A DNA stretch of 64,000 nucleotides from Putridiphycobacter sp965230485 (GTDB lineage: Bacteria; Bacteroidota; Bacteroidia; Flavobacteriales_D; Crocinitomicaceae): contig CBDDLA010000001.1 in assembly GCA_965230485.1 (NCBI GenBank), forward strand, positions 2,170,001 through 2,234,000, read 5' to 3'. Below the pieces are notes generated by a model. The model worked only from the letters and a program-made list of their open reading frames with translations, did not search any database and was not told the origin of the DNA. The position numbers were made by a program, and so were the translations under genes. This document shows, piece after piece, positions 12,201 through 18,845 of this stretch. Positions within the stretch are counted from its first letter, which is position 1, and the number at the start of each line of letters is the position of its first letter.

Positions 12201-15200
12201 TTACATCCGGAATACCATCATTATCAGAATCTAGATCTAAATAATTTGGAATACCATCTCCGTCTGTATCGGTAGGGTTCGTTGTTGGGTCTCCATCTCC
12301 ATCTAAATCCGCATCTTCATCTTCATCTAAAATGCCATCATTGTCATCATCTGGATCAAGGTTGTTATTTACACCATCCCCATCATTGTCAAGCTCTCTA
12401 TAATCTAAATCACCAATAGATGGTAAATCTGAGTCAGCTAGTATACCATCTGTTAGCGGTGCAACTGTTCCGTTACCTGCATTGGTAAAAGCAGTACCTC
12501 CTGCCAATACAACAACATCAAAAGTATCATCTAATCCATCCATGTCTGCATCTGTACCACCTGGTGAGAATTCAGTCCCATCAATCACACCATTACCATT
12601 CAAATCATGTCCTTCCAATACATCTCCTTCTCCATCATTGTCTGAATCCAAATCAATATAATCAGGTGTGTCTGTAAGGTCAGTATTCACTGGAACAATC
12701 GCAGTACCGCTATTATCTGAATCGTAAGCATCATCAATCCCATCCATATCTGTATCATTCCCACTTGGTGGAACATACCCTGCTGTTGTTTGACCTTCAA
12801 TGTTATCTGGAATACCATCATCATCTGCATCAATGTCTAAATAATTTGGACCACCTGTGCCATCTGTGTTTGGAATCAATAGAGGTGTGCCTAAATCATC
12901 AGTATCTACTAAATCTGATAATCCATCTCCGTCTGTATCCGTAATTGGACCAGTACCTATTATCCCATCATTATCTGGGTCAGATCCACCAGCTTCAACA
13001 ACATCCATAATACCATCATTGTCACTGTCTAAATCTCTAGAATTTGGAATGCCATCTAAATCTGTATCAAGATCAACACAATAGGTAAATTCATAAAATT
13101 GCAAAGTAATATTACTTGAATTTCCATCATTTTTTGCTGTAGTGATTACAATTTTATCTATGGTTCCAGGAAAGTTAATTCCTATTGAATTGGAAGGTGC
13201 ATTTGCTCCGGCATTTGAACTAATTGCAGTATTACCAATTAAGGAATACGAAGCCGCTGGAATATTAATGTTTTCAATATTACTTGGGTTAGTGGAGAGT
13301 TTCGTAGCGCCAAGAAAAGCTTCTATTCTAGCAGCATCAAGGTTATCAAGGCCTCCCATTTTAAAGGAAAGATTATTGACTGGCTGGTTAAATACGATTT
13401 CATATGTAGCAAAATCTTTATTAGGAAAGTCGGTATTATTTGGTTGAACATTAATATAATCTCCATCAGGGCCAAGAGATCCATTGTTTTTCAATTCAAC
13501 ACCATCAACCCATTCTGCCGAACCAGTGACGGAATAATTAAAACTAAAATTAACTGGACTTGGAGACATCATATTTACATATTCTCCCAATCCCACAATT
13601 GTACCACTAGCAGTTGATGAACCGTTAAAATCAGTGTTTAAAGCATAATTTGGCGTGTTTAATGGAATGAAACCAGTAATACAATCGATTTCTTCTGTAT
13701 CTGGTATACCGTCATTGTCATCATCAAGATCTACAACGTCAGCAATTCCATCTCCATCTAAATCGTTGATTGTATTATCACATGCATCTTCAATTCCATC
13801 AAAGTCGGTATCAACTAATTCCAAATAATCATCAACTAAATTACTATTGTTATCATTAATTGCTCCATAACCATCTGACCCAATAACTGTTCCATCTGCA
13901 GCAATTCCAGTTCCATCTACTTCTCCATTGCTATTTGCGTCGGTATAACCCGCTTCTAAAACATCATTACATCCGTCACCATCTGCATCAGGATCAAAAC
14001 TGTTAATTAATCCATCTAAATCAAGATCAAAATTATCATTTATACCATCAAAGTTAACGTCAATAAAACCAGGCAATTCAGGATCTAAATAATCTGGAAT
14101 ACCATCTGAATCATGATCACTAACAATTGGATCGACACCATTGTGCTCTGTAATATCCAAAATACCATCATTGTCATCATCCTCATCAGTTATGTCTAGT
14201 ACACCATCATTATCGTTATCGCAACTTGGAAGAACTATTGACACCAAACTAGATGATACATCAGAAGAGTAAAACCAGGTGTTTATCGTTCTTGCATTTC
14301 CGAAATCGTCACATGTTGAAGCTATTGTTGAAGATCCTCCGCCTCCCGAAGGCGCAGGAACTGTGGTTGTTGGTCCTGCTCCATCCCAAGAATGTTGAGG
14401 ACCAATTAGCCCGCCAAGTAATATAGCATCAGCTACTCCAGCGCCAGTATTGTTATCACTTAAGATTGATGTACATGTACCAAAATTTGTCAAACCTGTA
14501 TCGTCCCAGTACAACTTTCGAGTGGTTGCAGAAGGAAACACAGCTTTTACGGTAAATCCATTCGTATTTAGCTCTGCATCATACATTGGAATATTTGTTC
14601 TACCTTTAAATAAGGTTGCCTGTAAGCCCACAGTTGTTCCGCCAGTAACTACTGCACCAAGTCCATCTAATCCATCCCAAGTTGAAACTCCATTTCCCGC
14701 ATTAACTCCGTAAACTTCGATAACCCTGTCCGATGTGCCAGACTGGTAACCAGGTGTTCCGTTAAGATCAAGCAAAATGGCTAGATCACCAGGGTTTGCA
14801 ACAAAATAAGGTATAAAATAATTCCCTGGACAGCCGTAAATATTACTCGCCAATGCTGGTGCTGGAGAAGTTTTGGTCGGAATATAAATTGTAGTATCAG
14901 GTAAATTTAAAAAAGTTAAGTAACTGTTTGGAAAAGTAGGAACACCTGCGGGGGAAATAATAGACTTTCTATCAGTTGTAAAATCTCCTGTATTTGCTAC
15001 CCCGAAATAATTCATTCCTAGCTCATAACCAAAGGGCTTAAATCCTGCTGAGAATTCCATCTCTACAATTGAGCTATCTTGCGTATAAGCATAATAGTCA
15101 CCTTCAAATGAATAATCAATATCTCCAGCAAATGTTGCAGGGTTGTAGGTCAAAAATGACCATTTTTGACAACTTACTCTACCTGGAAATCTTGTTCCTG

Positions 15201-15789
15201 TAGCACTGGCCACAGTAAAATCAAAGAATACACCTACTGCATAGTCTAGGTTTGATGTTACACCACCGTCTGAGCTGGGATAAATCTCAATAAGGTAATC
15301 TCCGTTTGAAGTGGGGTCAAATGATAATGGGGTATATCCAGTTGGTGCTGAACCAGCAATATTTGGTCCAGCTGAACCTTCAGTATAATTTGCAATATAT
15401 CCAGCCCCTGCAGTTGGATAAAGTTGTGGACCGTAAACTAAAACTCCAGATGCTGTTCGAATTCTGATATACACATCATTACGCTGAACCAAAGGTGTTC
15501 TATCATACCAATTCCCCCCAAAATAGAAGTTTTCGGTAGTATGGTCTTTGATGTTAAAACGAATTCTATTGTTAGTCGGGCTTGCAAAAAAAGGTCCAGA
15601 ACTATTTGAATTACCAAGGTATAAAGCCACACCATTGGCTGCCGTTGGCATAACCTCTTTTGTTCCTTCCGCTTTTGAAATTTTTGGGAATAGAAATACT
15701 ATTGTTAATAAAATAGCATATACAGTTATTAACGTCCCAAATCTATTATTAATTGATTTAGAACGCTTTAAGACTAAAGCATTTTTCAT
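6265..15789 (-). CDS. Giant calcium-repeat surface protein with type B T9SS sorting domain (CHU_C)
   Basis: The protein has 3174 residues. A signal anchor/peptide covers about 1-40 and a non-repetitive beta-rich region covers about 45-520. Arrays of thrombospondin type 3-like Ca-binding repeats (DxDxDGIPD, LDSDNDGI) run from about 526 to 3075, interrupted at about 705-905 by an embedded jelly-roll-like domain. The last about 90 residues form the gliding-motility-associated/type B sorting domain (IPDVFTPNNDGKNDFF, IFNRWGNIVY, GTYFYVLDL). It should be exported by T9SS and held at the surface as a Ca-stiffened rod, probably as an adhesin; that role is inferred from family. The repeats include recurring CTPCG cysteine pairs. 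A near-identical 1488-bp duplication lies inside (9651-12875). It is first in an operon with the PorP- and OmpA-family genes. Confidence 0.93.
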   Translation of the reverse strand: MKNALVLKRSKSINNRFGTLITVYAILLTIVFLFPKISKAEGTKEVMPTAANGVALYLGNSNSSGPFFASPTNNRIRFNIKDHTTENFYFGGNWYDRTPLVQRNDVYIRIRTASGVLVYGPQLYPTAGAGYIANYTEGSAGPNIAGSAPTGYTPLSFDPTSNGDYLIEIYPSSDGGVTSNLDYAVGVFFDFTVASATGTRFPGRVSCQKWSFLTYNPATFAGDIDYSFEGDYYAYTQDSSIVEMEFSAGFKPFGYELGMNYFGVANTGDFTTDRKSIISPAGVPTFPNSYLTFLNLPDTTIYIPTKTSPAPALASNIYGCPGNYFIPYFVANPGDLAILLDLNGTPGYQSGTSDRVIEVYGVNAGNGVSTWDGLDGLGAVVTGGTTVGLQATLFKGRTNIPMYDAELNTNGFTVKAVFPSATTRKLYWDDTGLTNFGTCTSILSDNNTGAGVADAILLGGLIGPQHSWDGAGPTTTVPAPSGGGGSSTIASTCDDFGNARTINTWFYSSDVSSSLVSIVLPSCDNDNDGVLDITDEDDDNDGILDITEHNGVDPIVSDHDSDGIPDYLDPELPGFIDVNFDGINDNFDLDLDGLINSFDPDADGDGCNDVLEAGYTDANSNGEVDGTGIAADGTVIGSDGYGAINDNNSNLVDDYLELVDTDFDGIEDACDNTINDLDGDGIADVVDLDDDNDGIPDTEEIDCITGFIPLNTPNYALNTDFNGSSTASGTIVGLGEYVNMMSPSPVNFSFNYSVTGSAEWVDGVELKNNGSLGPDGDYINVQPNNTDFPNKDFATYEIVFNQPVNNLSFKMGGLDNLDAARIEAFLGATKLSTNPSNIENINIPAASYSLIGNTAISSNAGANAPSNSIGINFPGTIDKIVITTAKNDGNSSNITLQFYEFTYCVDLDTDLDGIPNSRDLDSDNDGIMDVVEAGGSDPDNDGIIGTGPITDTDGDGLSDLVDTDDLGTPLLIPNTDGTGGPNYLDIDADDDGIPDNIEGQTTAGYVPPSGNDTDMDGIDDAYDSDNSGTAIVPVNTDLTDTPDYIDLDSDNDGEGDVLEGHDLNGNGVIDGTEFSPGGTDADMDGLDDTFDVVVLAGGTAFTNAGNGTVAPLTDGILADSDLPSIGDLDYRELDNDGDGVNNNLDPDDDNDGILDEDEDADLDGDGDPTTNPTDTDGDGIPNYLDLDSDNDGIPDVTEAGGDDPDGDGIIGTGVPVDTDGDGIPDITDPDCTPCGTITGAVLPNTDTDGDGFPDSQDLDSDNDGIPDILEAGGTDADKDGLVDDPTDTDGDGLADVVDPDCTPCGTVTGSPLPNPDTDGDGIDDANDLDSDNDGIPDITEAGGVDTDNDGLVDDPTDTDGDGYADVVDPDDNTTPAPNDGPGTATPLDFGDFDEDGIPNTQDLDSDNDGIMDVVEGGGPDPDNDGIVGDAGVPTDNTDTDGDGILDVADSEDNTTPGPDNGEGTSLPVPNTDGTGGPNYLDIDADDDGIPDNIEGQTTAGYVPPSGNDTDMDGIDDAYDSDNSGTAIVPVNTDLTDTPDYIDLDSDNDGEGDVLEGHDLNGNGVIDGTEFSPGGTDADMDGLDDTFDVVVLAGGTAFTNAGNGTVAPLTDGILADSDLPSIGDLDYRELDNDGDGVNNNLDPDDDNDGILDEDEDADLDGDGDPTTNPTDTDGDGIPNYLDLDSDNDGIPDVTEAGGDDPDGDGIIGTGVPVDTDGDGIPDITDPDCTPCGTITGAVLPNTDTDGDGFPDSQDLDSDNDGIPDILEAGGTDADKDGLVDDPTDTDGDGLADVVDPDCTPCGTVTGSPLPNPDTDGDGIDDANDLDSDNDGIPDITEAGGVDTDNDGLVDDPTDTDGDGYADVVDPDDNTTPAPNDGPGTATPLDFGDFDEDGIPNTQDLDSDNDGIMDVVEGGGPDPDNDGIVGDAGVPTDNTDTDGDGILDVADSEDNTTPGPDNGEGTSLPVPNTDGTGGPNYLDIDADDDGIPDNIEGQTTAGYVPPSGNDTDMDGIDDAYDSDNSGTAIVPVNTDLTDTPDYIDLDSDNDGEDDLIEGHDTDGDGTANTIPSGTDTDNDGLDDAFDPSLTPTANPLTNAGNGTVDPLTDGVLADADNPNFGDLDYRENFIDSDGDGIADDLDPDDDNDGILDEDEDADLDGDGDPTTNPTDTDGDGIPNYLDLDSDNDGIPDVTEAGGDDPDGDGIIGTGVPVDTDGDGIPDITDLDCTPCGTITGAVLPNTDTDGDGLPDSQDLDSDNDGVLDITEAGGTDIDNDGLVDDPTDTDGDGLADIVDPNDNNSPGPNDGPGFIQSHPNPDTDGDGIDDVDDLDSDNDGIPDVTENDGDDPDGDGIIGTGPITDTDGDGISNIVDPAGGPSGLTSVDTDRDDIPNYLDLDSDNDGIMDVVEAGGTDPDNDGITGTGPITDSNGNGLDDAIDASGAVNTTTVPNTDSTGGPNYLDIDADDDGIPDNIEGQTTVGYVPPSGTDTDGDGIDNSYDPDSGTPIIPVNTDQADTPDYIDLNSDNDAEDDLIEGHDTDGDGTANTIPSGTDTDNDGLDDAFDPSLTPTANPLTNAGNGTVDPLTDGVLADADNQLIGDLDYRELDSDGDGISDLLDIDNDNDGIPDLVEDRDEDGDGNPFTNPTDTDGDGIPDIFDLDSDNDGIPDIIEAGGVDANNDGRVDDLNPNGTLGTDTNNNGLDDAYDPAILPGNAIPNPDTDNDGFPDFQDIDSDNDGIYDIREDGGIDLDNDGIVDDWLDTDGDGIPDYADIDQAGGTDVDGDGIIDVVDVDQTGGADADGDGIDDLFDEDANGDGWDRDDATFGDEDTDGDGIPDYKDLDSDNDGTPDIVEDGGVDSDGDGMIDDFVDADGDGADDDDMTDGLLDTDGDGVPDHEDLDSDNDGIPDTIENDIPDLNGDGIIDNFTDLDGDGLDDNNASSDPTDTDGDGIPDYNDLDSDNDGIKDVVEGGGIDTNDDGVIDVFNDANNDGLDDDDAVIPPDTDEDGIDDYRDIDSDDDGVLDIDENDPNGDGKGPDDSDGDGVYDYIDIDDDNDGILTSNELDEDEDGVLDDCDQDGIPDYLDPDACGLTIPDVFTPNNDGKNDFFVIKGIDQFPGTEIQIFNRWGNIVYTKSNGYNNDWDGTNQYGLTIGNRELPVGTYFYVLDLGNGSDIIKGYVYLSK
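9651..12875 (-). repeat. Near-identical in-frame tandem duplication, unit 1488 bp, about 2.2 copies
   Basis: The sequence at 9651-11387 matches 11139-12875 at an offset of exactly 1488 bases (496 codons) for 1737 bases. The only difference I noticed is A to G near 12262. The match breaks sharply at 9650/11138 and 11388/12876. Two full units plus a 249-base third partial copy (12627-12875) result, covering residues about 972-2046 of the giant protein. Near identity also at synonymous positions points to a recent duplication or gene conversion rather than protein selection alone. Confidence 0.93.
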
Positions 15790-15807
15790 AAGTATTATTT
15801 AACACCT

Positions 15808-15815
15808 CAAATTTA
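15808..15815 (-). promoter_or_regulatory. -7 element for the giant-protein operon
   Basis: The minus strand reads TAAATTTG at 15815-15808, an exact TAnnTTTG, 18 bases before the ATG. No clear TTTG -33 box is seen at the usual distance. Confidence 0.5.
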
Positions 15816-15867
15816 GTGAATTTTGTTGATAAACTAGCTAATTTTGTTAGTAACTTTAGTTACGAAA

Positions 15868-17583
15868 TTAATTTGAAGGGGTTACATCTTTAAGAACTAA
15901 CTGCACCTTTTGTTGCCCTAACCAGTCGTTTACATCAATGTGATAAGCTATGTCAATTAGCTTACTGTTTAATGCAGAGGTTTTATTTTCAAAATTAAAT
16001 CCTATAACCTCTACTTCATCTTCATTTTGAGTTAATACAGCCTTTACATGAACTTCTTTGAGCCATTTTAAATTACCTTTAACTCTTGTATATTTTGTGA
16101 CAAAAATTGGTTTCATATTATCTGGCCCAAAAGGCGCAAATTGCCTTAAAATTCTTACGAACTTTGGAATTCCTATATTTTCGTTTAAAAAAATATCCCT
16201 AAAATCTATCTCATCTGAAATTTCTATCTCTTCCGTTTGAATTTTCTCGTTCAACGTTTTTTTAACTTCTCTGTTAAAGGCTTCTCTAAAATTCTCAATT
16301 TGATCAATATCCATTGTTACCCCAGCAGCAAATTTATGTCCTCCAAATTGAATAAGATATTGAGAACATGATTCTAACGCATTATAAACGTTAAAGCCTG
16401 CAATGCTCCTTACGGATCCTACAGCAAGTCCATTGGACTTTGTTAGTATAACGGTAGGTTTATAGTGATGTTCAATAACACGTGAAGCAACAATACCCAC
16501 TACTCCTTTATGCCAATCTTCTTTATATAAAACGGTACAAAAATGAGACTTATAATCTTCATTAATATCAATATAGTGTAAAGCTTCTTCGGTAATTGCT
16601 TTCTCTATTAATCGTCTTTCGGCATTGTATTGGTTTATCTCTTTTCCTATTATTTGAGCTTCTAAAACTGTTGTAGACAGCAACAATTCAACTGCTTTAT
16701 TTCCAGATTTTATCCTTCCAGCGGCATTTATTCTTGGTGCTAAGGTAAAAACAACATCAGTTACTGTAAGTGGCGTCTTTTTATTGGCTAACTCAAGCAA
16801 AACATTGAATCCAATTCTAGGATTCTCGTTTAACTTCTTCAATCCATGATAAGCTAATATTCTGTTTTCACCCATAACTGAAACCATATCCGCTCCAATG
16901 GCAACCATTACCAAATCAAGAAGATGTTCAATTTCAGAAAAGGGAAGCGCAAAAGAATCATTTAAAGCCTGTGTTAATTTAAATCCTACTCCACATCCGC
17001 ATAGTTCTTTAAATGGATAGTTACAATCATTTTGTTTTGGGTTTAAGATAATTGCTTCAGGTAAACTATCCCCTGGAGTATGATGGTCACAAATTATAAA
17101 ATCAATACCTGCACTTTTTGCTAAACTGACCTTTTCTATGGCTTTTATGCCACAATCTAGTGCAATAATTAAGGAAAAATCATTGTCAATTGCAAAATTG
17201 ACCCCTTTTTCTGACACCCCATACCCTTCTTCGTATCTATCGGGTATATAGTAATGTAAGTTTTCGGTAAAGTTTCTTAAGTATTGAAACATTAATGTTA
17301 CTGCAGTGGTACCATCAACGTCATAATCTCCGTATATTAAAATATTTTCACCATTACTGATGGCCTCTTGAATTCGTTCAACTGCACTATCCATTCCTTT
17401 CATTAAAAATGGATTATGCAAACTTTCTAAATTAGGTCGAAAAAAAGATTTGGCTTGGTCATATGTTTTTACCCCTCTGCTAATAAGCAGTTTTGCAATT
17501 GGCATAGGAATATCTAATTCAGACATCAATATTTGCAAATCAGAGACGTCTTCAAATTTAGTATACTCCCATTTTTTGGACAT
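15868..17583 (-). CDS. recJ: Single-stranded-DNA-specific exonuclease RecJ
   Basis: At 571 residues it is the usual RecJ length. The DHH phosphoesterase motifs are present: DYDVDGTTA near residue 93 (metal-binding aspartates), ALDCGIKA, CDHHTPGD, and APRINAAGR in the linker before the DHHA1 domain, whose GGHKFAAGVT motif is visible. A C-terminal OB-fold completes the family architecture. RecJ degrades single-stranded DNA 5' to 3' in recombination and mismatch or base-excision repair. It lies downstream of the superoxide dismutase but is separated from it by a strong hairpin, so it probably has its own promoter; the short space (17584-17612) holds only a near match (TACCTTTA) to a -7 box. Confidence 0.95.
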   Translation of the reverse strand: MSKKWEYTKFEDVSDLQILMSELDIPMPIAKLLISRGVKTYDQAKSFFRPNLESLHNPFLMKGMDSAVERIQEAISNGENILIYGDYDVDGTTAVTLMFQYLRNFTENLHYYIPDRYEEGYGVSEKGVNFAIDNDFSLIIALDCGIKAIEKVSLAKSAGIDFIICDHHTPGDSLPEAIILNPKQNDCNYPFKELCGCGVGFKLTQALNDSFALPFSEIEHLLDLVMVAIGADMVSVMGENRILAYHGLKKLNENPRIGFNVLLELANKKTPLTVTDVVFTLAPRINAAGRIKSGNKAVELLLSTTVLEAQIIGKEINQYNAERRLIEKAITEEALHYIDINEDYKSHFCTVLYKEDWHKGVVGIVASRVIEHHYKPTVILTKSNGLAVGSVRSIAGFNVYNALESCSQYLIQFGGHKFAAGVTMDIDQIENFREAFNREVKKTLNEKIQTEEIEISDEIDFRDIFLNENIGIPKFVRILRQFAPFGPDNMKPIFVTKYTRVKGNLKWLKEVHVKAVLTQNEDEVEVIGFNFENKTSALNSKLIDIAYHIDVNDWLGQQKVQLVLKDVTPSN

Positions 17584-17612
17584 ATAAAGCTAAAGGTAAG
17601 TATTTTGAGTAT

Positions 17613-17650
17613 AAAAAAAGCCTTAGTGTTTTAAAACTAAGGCTTTTTTT
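17613..17650 (-). terminator. Rho-independent terminator after the superoxide dismutase gene
   Basis: Arms AAAAAAAGCCTTAG (17613-17626) and CTAAGGCTTTTTTT (17637-17650) pair perfectly over 14 bp around a 10-base loop. The T run is present on both strands, so it could act in both directions. It lies 13 bases past the sod stop. Confidence 0.93.
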
Positions 17651-17663
17651 ATACAAGATTTTA

Positions 17664-18269
17664 TTATTTTCCTGCGTCGAAGCGTTTTGCTACCTCATCC
17701 CAATTGATAACATTGAAAAAGGCATTAATATAATCAGGTCTCCTATTCTGATATTTTAAATAGTAAGCATGTTCCCAAACATCAAGTCCTAAAATTGGGT
17801 GACCTTCGCATCCAATATTTGGCATAAGAGGATTATCTTGGTTTGGCGTGGAGCATACTTGGACTTTACCTCCTTTTTCAACACAAAGCCACGCCCATCC
17901 TGAACCAAAACGTGTACCAGCCGCTTTCGAAAATACATCTTTGAATTCTTCAAATGAGCCAAAAGCGCTATTAATCGCATCTGCTAACTCACCGCTTGGC
18001 TCACCTCCTCCATTTGGAGACATAATTGACCAAAATAATGAATGATTATAGAAGCCTCCTCCATTATTTCTAATCGCAGGATTATCTGTCCCTTTTGCAA
18101 GGATATTTTCAATGGTCTCATTTTCTAAATCTGTTCCAGCAATGGCATTATTTAGATTATTAGTGTAACCATTGTGATGTTTCCCATGATGAATCTCCAT
18201 AGTTTGACGATCTATATGGGGTTCAAGTGCTTCGTGAGCATATGGTAAATCTGGTAATTTAAATGACAT
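17664..18269 (-). CDS. sodA: Superoxide dismutase, Mn-type of the Fe/Mn family
   Basis: The 201-residue cytoplasmic enzyme converts superoxide to oxygen and hydrogen peroxide. Metal ligands are visible: His in MEIHHGKHH, His in FYNHSLFW, and Asp/His in DVWEHAYY. The Gly-Gly-Gly before FYNHS and the Gln in TPNQDNPLM correspond to the Mn-specific second-sphere positions of E. coli SodA (Gly77/Gln146), so manganese is predicted; cambialistic use cannot be excluded. There is no signal peptide. It is monocistronic: a TAnnTTTG -7 box lies upstream and a strong terminator downstream. Confidence 0.96.
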   Translation of the reverse strand: MSFKLPDLPYAHEALEPHIDRQTMEIHHGKHHNGYTNNLNNAIAGTDLENETIENILAKGTDNPAIRNNGGGFYNHSLFWSIMSPNGGGEPSGELADAINSAFGSFEEFKDVFSKAAGTRFGSGWAWLCVEKGGKVQVCSTPNQDNPLMPNIGCEGHPILGLDVWEHAYYLKYQNRRPDYINAFFNVINWDEVAKRFDAGK

Positions 18270-18297
18270 AATTATATTTTTGAAATTAGTATTAATC

Positions 18298-18305
18298 CAA
18301 AGATA
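18298..18305 (-). promoter_or_regulatory. -7 element of the superoxide dismutase promoter
   Basis: The minus strand reads TATCTTTG at 18305-18298, an exact TAnnTTTG, 28 bases before the ATG. No TTTG is seen at the -33 position, so the promoter may depend on an activator. Confidence 0.5.
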
Positions 18306-18390
18306 AAAGTTATTTTTTAACCTTTAGCTCCTTGTTTTATTAATATCATCTATAGCCATATAGATAACACAAACTTTAGAAAATTACTTA

Positions 18391-18843
18391 CTAATCAACG
18401 GGCTCTAGTTCAATTAACAATTGCCCACTTTCAACGCTCTCTAGCTGGCTTACCAATATTGACTTTATCGTTCCAACGCCCTCTGCTTTTAAAACATTTT
18501 CCATCTTCATTGCCTCTAGTATTAGAAGTGGTTGTCCTTTCTCAATTTTTTCACCAGATTCAACCATTACATCCAAAACTTTCCCTGGCATTGGCGCTTT
18601 AATGTTGGTATTTAGTGCCTCAAAAGTTCTCTTAATACCCATTTTATCGAGCGTTAAGTCCAAATCGTTTTTGAATTGAATACTGTGCGTACTGTGATTA
18701 TGTCTCACCTTAATAATTTTCAAATCAAAATTAATGTCTAATATTTCGATTATTTCATCATCAACCTTATATATTGAACTTGTAAGTTTTGTTACTTGGC
18801 TGTTATTGATTAATAGTGATTCTATATTGAATTGAGATACCAT
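18391..18843 (-). CDS. Biotin carboxyl carrier protein (biotin/lipoyl attachment domain)
   Basis: A 150-residue protein. The C-terminal half (about 78-148) is a biotinyl domain with the biotinylation motif EAMKMEN, biotin being attached to the lysine, and APMPGKV ahead of it. The N-terminal half resembles the short beta-rich region in carrier subunits of acyl-CoA carboxylases such as propionyl-CoA or methylcrotonyl-CoA carboxylase. No biotin carboxylase or carboxyltransferase gene is nearby, so the partner enzyme is unknown. It starts 2 bases after the PorW/SprE gene and ends the operon. Confidence 0.88.
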   Translation of the reverse strand: MVSQFNIESLLINNSQVTKLTSSIYKVDDEIIEILDINFDLKIIKVRHNHSTHSIQFKNDLDLTLDKMGIKRTFEALNTNIKAPMPGKVLDVMVESGEKIEKGQPLLILEAMKMENVLKAEGVGTIKSILVSQLESVESGQLLIELEPVD

Positions 18844-18845
18844 AA

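Noticed and set aside
6552..12244. Many plus-strand open frames opposite the giant gene, rich in Ser/Pro or His/Leu.
   Set aside because: They are antisense shadows of the Asp/Gly-rich calcium repeats: the reverse complement of GAT/GAC/GGT/AAT codons has few stops. Identical pairs 1488 bases apart merely reflect the tandem duplication.
7000..13000. Dense short repeats that at first sight look like a CRISPR array or satellite DNA.
   Set aside because: The repeats are in frame, vary in length and encode calcium-binding repeats within a single long reading frame; there are no constant repeats with unique spacers.
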